From Clostridia bacterium (GTDB taxonomy: Bacteria; Bacillota; Clostridia; Oscillospirales; Acutalibacteraceae), in assembly GCA_900770165.1 (NCBI GenBank), contig CAAGJJ010000175.1, forward strand, positions 42,406 to 106,405: a stretch of 64,000 bases of DNA, in the 5' to 3' direction. The notes below the pieces were generated by a model that worked only from the letters and a program-made list of their open reading frames with translations, was not told the DNA's origin and searched no databases. Position 1 is the first letter of the stretch. Every line of letters begins with the position of its first letter. The position numbers and the translations under genes were made by a program. Positions 6,492 to 16,014 of the stretch are shown piece after piece.

Positions 6492-9293
6492 CTATGGTTT
6501 AATATCAATAGAATTGTTATTAATGTAGTATCTTTCTAAATCAAAGTTCTTTACTGCACATACATCAGCCCATCTCTTATGCTCAAGAAGATTAAGCTTT
6601 TCATCTACAAATGGTGTACAATCTCTGACTATAACAATACAGTCATTTCTACCATTCTGATTAATGGCTGATATCTGGTCTAAACTCATAAGGTCTACTT
6701 CTGTAGGTGTATATGATGTACTTATTCCACTGTTTGAACTGCTTGTACTCTTCTGTCTGATAGTTGTCTTTCCAAGCATCTTCTGTATTGCCTCTTTATC
6801 ATCATGTAATATTGAACCTAAGAATATGGTCGTATCTACATTTGCAAGTAATGTCTCATGTTCTCCGTCTTTATACATTGTTTTAATCTGTCCGATATCC
6901 TGTATAACCACATGACTACCAATACGATACTTTCTTGACGTTGACAATATAGTCAAAAAATTAGGTATTTCGCCAATATTCTTAAATTCATCCAGTAAGA
7001 AATTAACGTGTATTGGTAAAGACGGGTCTCCACCACCATTCTGCCAAATCTGCATATTATTAAGATTATGTATAAGTTCTTCTATGGTTTCTCTTCTTAT
7101 ACTCTTCTTATAAACCACATTCTTATATTTAAGAAGATACATCTTAGTTGCATTTACATACTCAGTTTCTTCTATATTTGCTGTTGTTACATTTTTAAAG
7201 AAATCTTCAGCTTGTTCTTTACTGTCAAATGGTGCAAATTTAGGTATTCCTTTAAATTCACCTATATGCCATTTATTTCTTAATTTACGTTCACCAAGCT
7301 CATATAAACGTCCATATAACTGTGAATAAAGCATAGCTACAAGGAAGTTATAAGCCTGATGTGACTGTGGTATTCCAAGGAATAAGTAACTCTGAGTTGT
7401 AGCGATATCATCAAGATTTATATTAAGCTCAGGGTATTTTGTGTTATACCTTGTAATACGGTCTACATCTGCTGTTGCAAATATCTGTAAATCAACCGCT
7501 GTTGTAATAAGGATTGTATTAGCTGTCTTTTCAGGGGCAATAAGGAATGTATCATAATAAATAGGTGTCTTGATTGTTCTTCCCTGACGTTCCATTCTTG
7601 CCTGCCATTCCTTAATTTCCTTAGTAAGCTGTGTATCCTGTGGTTCACCATTCTCATCACATTCTGCTTTTGCTTCCTGTACTTTTCTAAGTACTGTATT
7701 GAAACATTTATCTTCCTTTGAAAATGCATCATTTTCCAGAATGTAATAAATAATGCCTGTAAGGAAAGCTTTCTCTGACTTATCCCAGAATGGGTCTCCG
7801 CCGCTGCTTTCTTTTCCTGCCTTTGCATTTTTCATGTAAAGGTCTACCAAAATATCTACCTGTATTTCAGATATTTCACCATTACTGTCATAAACATTAA
7901 GCAATGGATTATAATGGTTACTAAGTGCCATATTATTAAGATTGAAAATATATACGTTATATCCTCTTGTTAAAAGATATGGTGCAAATGACCTGAAAAT
8001 ATCTCCTGAAGGGTCTGTGATAATCATTGAGCAGTTTTCCTGTAAGATATTAGGTTTGATATATCTGAATGTTTTACCAGTACCAGTACCACCAATAACT
8101 AATACATTTGCACTTCGATTAGTCATCTTATTATCAAGCGATAATCCAGTATGTTTTGAAAACAGCATATTATTGTCTGTATTTTCCATAAATTTATTTC
8201 GATACTTCTTTAAATCTGCTTTGTTTCCAAGTCTTGCCATACCATGCTCATGTCCTACACGGCTTGCCTTTTTCTGTGCCTTATCAAGGAATACAAAAAG
8301 AACAACCAATGCTTCTATACCAAGCATGATGAAAAATACAACTGATGTAATCTGCATATTAGGATTACTGATTGTGAAATCATCCTTTGTGAATATTTTT
8401 AATAAACACATAAATGGACTATTGTTTTTATCTTCAATGCTTATAGTACCTGCTCTGAGAGCCATAAGAAGTGCTAATCCTGCAAGTAAAATACATCCGA
8501 TAACATATTTATTCTTCTCATGTGTTTTAAATTTGACCGATTTCTTTGAATTGGTTTTTACCTTCTTGATATCACGACTTTGCTTTTCTGCCTGTATCAT
8601 AGGTTTTTTCTTTTCATATTCTTTTGCAGCTTTTTCTAAACCTTTATCCAAATTTTCATAGATACATTTAAGTGCCTTTTTATTAAGCTGTTCAGCACGG
8701 GCATTTTTAAGAATTATTCTTTCTTCTTCTTTGGTTTTTTCAATTTCTTCATCCAATTGTTTTATTTTTTCATTATTCTGCTTTATCGCAGCATTTTCAG
8801 GCGGCTGTTTAAACAATCCATATACATATCCATCACTAAAATCCGTGATTACAATATCATCTTCATCATCTTCAATTTTTAAAGGTTCAGAATCATCCGG
8901 CTTATTAAAAATGTTTTCAAAGCTGTCAGAAAAATCATCAATATCTATATTTTCCTTATATGCATCTTCTACTCTACTTGTATCCAAATCATCAGGGTCA
9001 AAATTGTTTATGCCATTAAACTTTGATATATCAAATCCATCAAGTTCGTCTTCAGTAAAATTTTCATCATCATCAAGGTCTTTAATTTCATTTATATCCT
9101 GAAAATCATTTTCCATATCCTGAAAATTATTTAATTGTTCATTATCCGATAATGGTATGTCAGATAAAATATCCGAATCATCTTCTAAGCTGCTAAAGTC
9201 AAATGATTCATTAGTATTTTCATCTTTCATAGACATATCCGGATTATCTTTGACGGTTGTCAGGTCGTCAAAACCTGTTAAAAAATCATCCAT
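6492..9293 (-). CDS. VirD4/TraG-type coupling protein with long acidic N-terminus
   Basis: A 933-residue type IV coupling ATPase that should recruit the relaxosome and drive DNA export. Walker A GGTGTGKT is at 401-408 and Walker B NFLLDEFKN at about 764-772, followed by the TraG-type segment ending in SRKYRIGSHVVIQD. Two transmembrane helices lie at about 263-281 and 316-336. Unusual for the family is an extra N-terminal region of about 260 residues: residues 1-150 are very rich in Asp/Glu and residues 165-250 are a basic coiled coil. The acidic part could dock positively charged substrates (inference). Its start lies one base after the stop of the preceding gene. Confidence 0.92.
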   Translation of the reverse strand: MDDFLTGFDDLTTVKDNPDMSMKDENTNESFDFSSLEDDSDILSDIPLSDNEQLNNFQDMENDFQDINEIKDLDDDENFTEDELDGFDISKFNGINNFDPDDLDTSRVEDAYKENIDIDDFSDSFENIFNKPDDSEPLKIEDDEDDIVITDFSDGYVYGLFKQPPENAAIKQNNEKIKQLDEEIEKTKEEERIILKNARAEQLNKKALKCIYENLDKGLEKAAKEYEKKKPMIQAEKQSRDIKKVKTNSKKSVKFKTHEKNKYVIGCILLAGLALLMALRAGTISIEDKNNSPFMCLLKIFTKDDFTISNPNMQITSVVFFIMLGIEALVVLFVFLDKAQKKASRVGHEHGMARLGNKADLKKYRNKFMENTDNNMLFSKHTGLSLDNKMTNRSANVLVIGGTGTGKTFRYIKPNILQENCSMIITDPSGDIFRSFAPYLLTRGYNVYIFNLNNMALSNHYNPLLNVYDSNGEISEIQVDILVDLYMKNAKAGKESSGGDPFWDKSEKAFLTGIIYYILENDAFSKEDKCFNTVLRKVQEAKAECDENGEPQDTQLTKEIKEWQARMERQGRTIKTPIYYDTFLIAPEKTANTILITTAVDLQIFATADVDRITRYNTKYPELNINLDDIATTQSYLFLGIPQSHQAYNFLVAMLYSQLYGRLYELGERKLRNKWHIGEFKGIPKFAPFDSKEQAEDFFKNVTTANIEETEYVNATKMYLLKYKNVVYKKSIRRETIEELIHNLNNMQIWQNGGGDPSLPIHVNFLLDEFKNIGEIPNFLTILSTSRKYRIGSHVVIQDIGQIKTMYKDGEHETLLANVDTTIFLGSILHDDKEAIQKMLGKTTIRQKSTSSSNSGISTSYTPTEVDLMSLDQISAINQNGRNDCIVIVRDCTPFVDEKLNLLEHKRWADVCAVKNFDLERYYINNNSIDIKP

Positions 9294-9294
9294 A

Positions 9295-9918
9295 CTATAT
9301 ATCCTCTCGTATGTATTTTGTCAGAGTATATTTGTCTATAAGTTCCTGTTCACTTCTATATTTTTCACAAAAATACAAAACGATTGAATATGTAGTCATC
9401 TTATCTACACTTTCTATGTAATAGATAATATTTCCGTCATATACTATTTCAAAATATGATGTTGTAGTATTATATGAAATCTTCCATTTATCAACTTCAA
9501 TAAGATTATCTACAACATAATGATAAAAATAATTAAAGCCATATTTAATTTCATTATGTTCTTTAATATCAATTGCTGAACATACGAAATCTTTCTGTAT
9601 ACACATAATCGGACTTATAACACCTAAATCATTAACCACAAATTTATCTTCTGCCGGTGTATATGTATAAAGGTTATACATATTAAAAGCATTTTCAAAA
9701 TCCTTAAGTTCTAATATATGTGGTACTTTAATTTCAGATTTGCTTATTTCAACATTCTCATCAACAAAACACATTTCTTTGACAACTTTTAATTCAAATA
9801 AACGTGTATCCGTATGTTTAAAGGTACTGTTGATTTTTACTCCATTAAGAAGTGCTGAAAAAACAGATATTTTATTTTTACCATCATCCTTTACATATTT
9901 TTTGAAATTAATCTCCAT
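9295..9918 (-). CDS. Unknown protein upstream of the coupling protein
   Basis: A 207-residue soluble protein without recognised motifs, rich in beta-type Tyr/Ile/Val stretches. It has a GGAGTT-type site, and its stop is directly followed by the coupling protein start (9293), so the two are translationally coupled. A chaperone or substrate adaptor for the coupling protein is plausible from position only. Confidence 0.75.
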   Translation of the reverse strand: MEINFKKYVKDDGKNKISVFSALLNGVKINSTFKHTDTRLFELKVVKEMCFVDENVEISKSEIKVPHILELKDFENAFNMYNLYTYTPAEDKFVVNDLGVISPIMCIQKDFVCSAIDIKEHNEIKYGFNYFYHYVVDNLIEVDKWKISYNTTTSYFEIVYDGNIIYYIESVDKMTTYSIVLYFCEKYRSEQELIDKYTLTKYIREDI

Positions 9919-10017
9919 AAGGAACTCCTAGCAACAAATAATTCTTTATTGAAAAAATGTATTCATCTGCTTTAGTCGGATAACACAGATTTTTATACAG
10001 CTTTCCTAATCTGAATA

Positions 10018-10262
10018 TGTTACCAATTTACTTTGTTTTTGATGCTGTACATTCGTACAGCAAAACAAAGTAAATAAAAGTTTAAGCATGATATTTGTTT
10101 CACAAATCTAATGCTCAAAACTTATGCAATTTGCTTTTTAATGTTTTCACGCTTGAAAACGAAATCAATCAAATCCAAGTTTCCCCTATGGATATCTGCA
10201 TCTATTTCATAGCTGCTCTAATAGGAAAAACTTGTGCAATTTGATTTGTTTTTAAAATGAAT
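10018..10262. repeat. Covarying hairpin element, copy B (two units)
   Basis: Second copy of the intergenic element. Its first stem has a different sequence, TTTACTTTGTTTT pairing with AAAACAAAGTAAA and enclosing GCTGTAC/GTACAGC, yet sits at the same place after ATGTTACCAA. Stem 2 keeps the frame AAGTTT...AAAACTTATGCAATTT with AGCAT/ATGCT and ATATTTGT/ACAAAT. A second unit follows at about 10130-10240, with GTTTTCA/TTGAAAAC and then CCTAT/ATAGG inside AAGTTT...AAACTT. Two units in one gap show that the module is repeated as a whole. Confidence 0.75.
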
Positions 10263-10321
10263 GGAAAAATAAAATAGACAGAAAACTATAAATGTGTTCT
10301 GATAGATGTAATAGACAAAAA

Positions 10322-10370
10322 AATAAGACCTGTACTTATTTACTTAGAGTAAATACATACAAGTCTTATT
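10322..10370 (-). terminator. Terminator after the NlpC/P60 gene
   Basis: On the minus strand AATAAGACTTGTATGTATTTAC pairs with an almost complementary arm ending GTACAGGTCTTATT, followed by a T run. It lies directly behind the stop at 10377. Confidence 0.8.
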
Positions 10371-10376
10371 TTTAAA

Positions 10377-13300
10377 TTATTCAAATCTTCTTATTTTTAA
10401 TCCGGCTAACCAGTCTGCTGCATATGATTTATAATATCCAGAAGAAGCACCTCTTAGATAGATATTACCGACTGTATAACTATAGTCTTTTGTAGCTGTT
10501 CCTTTCTTATGACTTGCATTTGCACTTACAGCACAGTCTACTGTTATAGGCTGTCCTTTTGCTAATGTAAGATGATTCTGGATATTATAATCAATACCGC
10601 CATTAGTAAGTACATTTTTAGTACCATCACTTACATTAAGTTCCAAATCATCATCAAGTACACCAATAAAAATCATAGTATGGTCTTCTGCATCAGCTTT
10701 AAGAATCAAATCACCCGGTAAAAGATTACTATAATCACCATTAGCAATTGTTTCAGTGGAATTTGCTGCAAGCTCCCAAGTTCCTGCTACATGGTCTATC
10801 TTTCCAAAATGATTAAGATAGAATGAACCGAAGCCTGAACAGTCAGTTGCAGTACAGTTAAATTCAAATGTTCCTGATTCACCACCGGCTGTTAAGTTAC
10901 TATATACTTTTCCAGTGTGGGAATCCATTAAGAATCCGTGGTCATGGTGTTTATTATTATACTGACCTCTTCCTACCCAGCCTAATGCAAATTTAACAGC
11001 TTCCTGTCTGGTTTCAGTAAAATCATCACCATATTTAGCTTTTAATGCATTAATAATAGCTTCAATATCATTATCTGATATACGGTTCATGCCAATATTT
11101 TCAGGAATATCAAAGCCATATAATTCCTGCCAGTCACTTGCAAATTTATTAATTGCGATTGTCATATTATCTGATGTCCAACTTTCAAAATTCTGCCATT
11201 CTTTAAGCTTTATAGGAAATACATTACATCCATAATTAATGCACATATCAATGTCAAATATATCTTTTGCAAATCGGATATCTGTCTTATTTACTTGTAT
11301 TCCTTTATCCCATGTAACCATACCAGAATCATCCTGTATTGTTTTTAAATTTAAGCCTTTAGAACACTGTGAAGCCTGTATATTTACTTTACCTGTTCTG
11401 TCCTTTATACCTGAATGATTATTACCCGTTAAGGTAGCATTTCTCATGGATGAATAATCTACATTGTCAAGTTTTCCATATACTTCACCGCCAAGATTAC
11501 TTTTTATATCATATCCTGTTGCTACCGGATTATATTCATTTTCTAACATGCCGCTTAATGCAACCTGTTCATTTGTCATTGAATATACAACTCCGATTGA
11601 ATTAACTTTAACATGTCCGCCACAATATTCAGTTGCATGACCCTGACAGTTTCTTTCAAGTCTTTCAAGATACTGTGTCTGTGTTGCTCTTCCATATACC
11701 TTGCATCTCTTGGTAGCCATAACCCTTAATCTGCATGTATGTATTCTTTCACCTGTTTCTTCATCATCATAATATGTAAATGATAATAACGGTGTTTCAC
11801 TGCTTATTACTTCAGTATTATAATCAATGTCTGATAATTCATAATAATAATGATTCATGGCACAATCATTACTTCTTATAAAATTATATGTATCAGATGA
11901 TTTCCAATCGTTAAATCTTTCACTGATTACATCTTTATAATAATCTTCATCATAATCCTCATCAAATGTAGCATTTACAGCATTGATGGCATTTTCTTTT
12001 GTTTCTTCATATGCAGCTCTGAATTTATCATATTCTTCACCACTATATGTATCTTCATCTTCCAATATATCATCCAATATACTTCTATATGAATTTATAT
12101 TTTCAGTATCCTGAAATATAGGAAGTTCAAAATATCTGTCATATGTTATTGTTTCAGTAGATGATGAACTTGTGGAATTACTTGAAAAATCACTTGTATT
12201 GCCGGTAGCTGAATCACTATCTACATACCAGCATCTACCAATTTTATCTTTTATAAAATCATAAGTGTCTTCATTACTTCCCATATCTTCTCTTAAACAC
12301 ATGGCATCTCTATCTACTATATTGGCAGTTGATATATTAGTTGCACAATTTAAGTCAGTTATATATTTTCTATACCTTCCACCATATGTAGTATCAACGG
12401 TCTGTAGAGCAAGATTATTTCCATAAAAAGCCAGATAGAAGTTACCGGTTGTTTTATTATCACACTCTTCTATGTTATCATAACTTACTTCCAGTTCATA
12501 CATTTCCTGATGTGAAGCTTCAAAAAGTGTCATACAGTAATTTTTTAATGTACTGTATTTAACTGTCATACCTTTTTTCTCTTCAAATTTAGTCCATGCG
12601 TCATCATCCCAAATCTGAGATATTGCAGCACCAAGCCATTTAAAACTGTTACTTATATTCGTTTTAAAATTTGACCACTGTAATCCTGCCGGTGTTAATT
12701 TTAAAATGTTATTTAAGCTTTGGTCATCAGAAGCATTTATATCATTATAATTAACATCTAACATACTTAATATATCTTTAATATTACTTGTATGTCCTGA
12801 CTGAGCCGTAATATTAACACCATCCTGTGATGTACCCGTGCTGTAAATAGACCTGTTTGCACCAACCTGTACATCAGCTTCATCTTCAAATTTTGTTACT
12901 TTGGTTCTGACATCATCAGGAACACTAAAATAAAACGGACTTACTGTTATTGTAGTTTTATCTGCATCACCTGTAGCTTTTAAGTATTCACCACCTACAC
13001 CGCTGCTACTGTTACAGTATGCCTTTAAATTAGTATAAGCACTTCCCCATTTAACTGAATCCTTTTTCTTATACAGATTATCAACATCATATAAGCTCTT
13101 AACCCATTCTTCTTCTTCAGTTGCCATAATTTCATATAAATCATACATAACTGTATCTGCATAGCTGTTTGGTTCTAATGCTTTATCAATCCATTTAGAA
13201 GGGTTAATTGCATCTAAAAGGCTTGAGATACACATAACAACAATAATGATAATATCAATAACACCTACTATAGCTAATAATAAACCTAATGCAGCTCCAA

Positions 13301-15425
13301 GTGCCGGTAATATAACTTTAGATACAGCCATTACTGCCTTTGTGATAACTTTCTGTATCGCCTGTCCTATCGGTGTTTTAGCAAGTTTCTGTATAGTTTT
13401 ATTTTTAAAATTATTAAACTTTCCGAATACTGACTTTTCATATCTATCAGCCCATTTTACTTTATTTGCAAGTTTTGCTTCAGCACGTTTACTCTGTCTT
13501 ACCTGCCTATCAGTAAGCTTTCCACTTAATCCGTCTTTTGTCTTTTTAGGCTTGCTATGGGTAGTATGTGGCTTACTGCTGTCTGCCGGTGTTTTAGCTT
13601 TTCTTATATGCCTTCTTTCACCTATTCGTATCTGGTCTGCCTTCTTAATAGACTTAACAACTTCTTTGGAACGCTGTGCAGTTGTAACCATCTGATTGAT
13701 TTCCTGCATGGTCTTCTGATTTTCGCCTGTAGGGTCATCTCCGGACATAAGCTTATTTGTAAGTGTACTTATTGTACCCATTACACTATTTTTATTAAAG
13801 CCACCCGGATTAACTGCGGTTGCTTTAAATATTTCAAGCTGTTCTTTAGATATATTAAGTTTTTCAAGCAGTTTTGGAGTATTCATTAATTCATTGATTT
13901 TATTAACATCTATTCTGCCACGTTTATCTAAGATATTAATGTTATTTTGTCTGAATAATTCCATAAATTTCTTATCAATAAGTAAGATATCCTGACGGGT
14001 AAGATTACCTTTAATAGCAAAATTAAAATTAAATCTTTTATCAATAGATTTTAATAATTCAATATTACTATCAGTATTACTATTCTTAATTGTAAGAATA
14101 TGATTATTTATTTCATCCTGTACTTTTTTTGTTACTGAATCAGGATTATTAATAATATGTGTATTAACATCTTTCTTAATATGATTATTTATTATATCAT
14201 CCTTGATGTTTTTATAATCTTTATCAATTGCTTTTCCAATTATTTGTGCAAGCTGCTCTTTTTCTGTATTATTTAAACCTTTTACATTTTTTAAATAGCC
14301 TTCTGTAACCACGCCTGTATCAAGTTTATAGGCAGCCTGATATTTAGAAATAAATGTATCTATATCTTTATTAAGCTTATTTAATTCAGATACATCCATT
14401 TTATCTAAAAGATTTGTAAGGGTATCTGCATTCTGATTAAGAATCATATAATCCTTATCAAAGCCAAGATTAACAGTCTGCATGGACATAGATTTATTAA
14501 AAACTTTTGCATAATCATCAAAAGCTCCACCATTAACTAAACCTCTGTGTTCTCTTGCGTTAAATTCCTGTCTCTTTATTACAACTTTTTCATCAAGTCC
14601 GTTTAAGGTTAAAATTTCCTGTGCAGTATTCATTTTATCAATACTGTCAGCTATGGCGGCACTGTTATTACTGTTAGTCTGAATATTTAACTCAATTTTA
14701 TACTCAGGAGCTTTACTTAAACTTCCTAATGCACTTTCAGATATGTTTGTCTGGATACCAGCTTCTTTCATGGCATCATTAAACTTAATCATATCTTCAG
14801 CGTTATTGAATTTATATTCAATTGTTTCTGTTAAACTTCCGTCATATATATAATCCTTTACCTGTCTTGCATAAAATACTGCTGAACCTAATGTGTCACA
14901 ATTCATTAAAAGCTGATTTGTGATACCACTCATTGCGTGTGCCTGATTTTCATGCAGATTATCTTTTACATCTGATTCAGTTCTTCCGCCTGTTTCTGAA
15001 TACATAGCATGAACATCAAGACCGTGAAAAGTAGTAATATCCATATTATTGCTTTTAGCATATTCATTAATAAAGGCAGCATCTTCTCTTTTAACTTCTG
15101 CAATATACATATCACCTATTTTTACAGGTGATGCAATTATCTGTTTATCATCATTTTTCATCTGAAGCTGAAATGACTGAAAATCAGTTTCTTTTTTAAA
15201 TGAAACCCTGTAAGAATTATGAGCTGTTATAGGTTCAGATGCAGACTTTGCACTGTTATCAGGATTAATTTCAGGTTTTATCTGTTCTTTCCTTAATCGT
15301 TCAAACATTTCGTCTATTTCTTTATTTTCAGCATCAATAAAGCTTGCAGCAGCAAGCTCTATTGCATTTGACATAATACCTGTAGCAGCTCGGTTTAAAG
15401 AATTGAATGTACTTAATTCACTCAT
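10377..15425 (-). CDS. Giant T4SS membrane protein with NlpC/P60 peptidoglycan hydrolase
   Basis: A 1682-residue protein. The first ~690 residues are hydrophilic and helical, with a basic KKTKDG-rich linker near 600-660; a transmembrane region lies at about 700-735; the long C-terminal part should be outside the membrane. The last ~200 residues form an NlpC/P60 cysteine peptidase: the Cys in TDCSGFGSF is near residue 1528 and the His in DHTMIFIGV near 1581. In Gram-positive type IV secretion systems a membrane-bound cell-wall hydrolase (VirB1-like role) opens the peptidoglycan for the channel. The large cytosolic half is unusual and unassigned. The start has a GAGG site. Confidence 0.88.
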   Translation of the reverse strand: MSELSTFNSLNRAATGIMSNAIELAAASFIDAENKEIDEMFERLRKEQIKPEINPDNSAKSASEPITAHNSYRVSFKKETDFQSFQLQMKNDDKQIIASPVKIGDMYIAEVKREDAAFINEYAKSNNMDITTFHGLDVHAMYSETGGRTESDVKDNLHENQAHAMSGITNQLLMNCDTLGSAVFYARQVKDYIYDGSLTETIEYKFNNAEDMIKFNDAMKEAGIQTNISESALGSLSKAPEYKIELNIQTNSNNSAAIADSIDKMNTAQEILTLNGLDEKVVIKRQEFNAREHRGLVNGGAFDDYAKVFNKSMSMQTVNLGFDKDYMILNQNADTLTNLLDKMDVSELNKLNKDIDTFISKYQAAYKLDTGVVTEGYLKNVKGLNNTEKEQLAQIIGKAIDKDYKNIKDDIINNHIKKDVNTHIINNPDSVTKKVQDEINNHILTIKNSNTDSNIELLKSIDKRFNFNFAIKGNLTRQDILLIDKKFMELFRQNNINILDKRGRIDVNKINELMNTPKLLEKLNISKEQLEIFKATAVNPGGFNKNSVMGTISTLTNKLMSGDDPTGENQKTMQEINQMVTTAQRSKEVVKSIKKADQIRIGERRHIRKAKTPADSSKPHTTHSKPKKTKDGLSGKLTDRQVRQSKRAEAKLANKVKWADRYEKSVFGKFNNFKNKTIQKLAKTPIGQAIQKVITKAVMAVSKVILPALGAALGLLLAIVGVIDIIIIVVMCISSLLDAINPSKWIDKALEPNSYADTVMYDLYEIMATEEEEWVKSLYDVDNLYKKKDSVKWGSAYTNLKAYCNSSSGVGGEYLKATGDADKTTITVSPFYFSVPDDVRTKVTKFEDEADVQVGANRSIYSTGTSQDGVNITAQSGHTSNIKDILSMLDVNYNDINASDDQSLNNILKLTPAGLQWSNFKTNISNSFKWLGAAISQIWDDDAWTKFEEKKGMTVKYSTLKNYCMTLFEASHQEMYELEVSYDNIEECDNKTTGNFYLAFYGNNLALQTVDTTYGGRYRKYITDLNCATNISTANIVDRDAMCLREDMGSNEDTYDFIKDKIGRCWYVDSDSATGNTSDFSSNSTSSSSTETITYDRYFELPIFQDTENINSYRSILDDILEDEDTYSGEEYDKFRAAYEETKENAINAVNATFDEDYDEDYYKDVISERFNDWKSSDTYNFIRSNDCAMNHYYYELSDIDYNTEVISSETPLLSFTYYDDEETGERIHTCRLRVMATKRCKVYGRATQTQYLERLERNCQGHATEYCGGHVKVNSIGVVYSMTNEQVALSGMLENEYNPVATGYDIKSNLGGEVYGKLDNVDYSSMRNATLTGNNHSGIKDRTGKVNIQASQCSKGLNLKTIQDDSGMVTWDKGIQVNKTDIRFAKDIFDIDMCINYGCNVFPIKLKEWQNFESWTSDNMTIAINKFASDWQELYGFDIPENIGMNRISDNDIEAIINALKAKYGDDFTETRQEAVKFALGWVGRGQYNNKHHDHGFLMDSHTGKVYSNLTAGGESGTFEFNCTATDCSGFGSFYLNHFGKIDHVAGTWELAANSTETIANGDYSNLLPGDLILKADAEDHTMIFIGVLDDDLELNVSDGTKNVLTNGGIDYNIQNHLTLAKGQPITVDCAVSANASHKKGTATKDYSYTVGNIYLRGASSGYYKSYAADWLAGLKIRRFE

Positions 15426-15442
15426 AACGAACCTCTTTCTAA

Positions 15443-16012
15443 TTATTCATTGTTAATTACGCCGTCATTTTTCATGTTTTTTTCTTTATTGGCAATCTCA
15501 TTTTCATAATCAATTTCCTGTAAGATATTTACATAATCTACATTTTCAATACCAAAATTAAGATTTTCAATATCATATACAAGTCTTAATTTTGCTTCTT
15601 CTTTAGCAAAAAATACCGGGTCATAAAAAGCCATGATATAAGCGATATTTTTCATCTGTTCCATACCTACAAGCTCTATAACCATAACAGCATCATTTTC
15701 TTTATTATTCATAAAATTTTCAGTACTTCTTGAAAGTGTCTGATTCCAGACATTTTCAATCTTTAACATATCTACAATATCATTTTTTTCAAATTCAACA
15801 TCAAGATATATTCTGTTATCTTTAATCTGTACTCTGCATCTTGGTTTTTCTGTTATAACCTGCTGCATATTCATTGAGTTCATTTTGCCATTTTCTGACA
15901 TAATTACCTGTCTTAAACTACATACAACAGTTCCTCTAAGACAATGTTTAATACATTCTCTTAATTCCTTTAATACAAGTTCATTATTACATTCTGTTAT
16001 TTTCTTTCTCAT
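15443..16012 (-). CDS. Unknown transfer-operon protein
   Basis: A 189-residue soluble protein with no recognised domain. It has Asn/Lys/Glu-rich ends and a central beta-rich region (VQIKDNRIYLDVEFEKNDIVD). Its start lies two bases after the stop of the GGDEF-like gene and it is 18 bases upstream of the NlpC/P60 gene, so it belongs to the same operon. A cytoplasmic accessory role in secretion is inferred from position. Confidence 0.75.
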   Translation of the reverse strand: MRKKITECNNELVLKELRECIKHCLRGTVVCSLRQVIMSENGKMNSMNMQQVITEKPRCRVQIKDNRIYLDVEFEKNDIVDMLKIENVWNQTLSRSTENFMNNKENDAVMVIELVGMEQMKNIAYIMAFYDPVFFAKEEAKLRLVYDIENLNFGIENVDYVNILQEIDYENEIANKEKNMKNDGVINNE

Positions 16013-16014
16013 AA

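Noticed and set aside
7942..8661. 239-codon plus-strand frame opposite the coupling protein
   Set aside because: It is antisense to a well-supported ATPase gene, with hydrophobic composition typical of the reverse strand of an acidic, Lys-rich protein.
13246..13889. Plus-strand frames opposite the NlpC/P60 protein
   Set aside because: Antisense to a continuous 1682-codon gene, with no ribosome binding sites.
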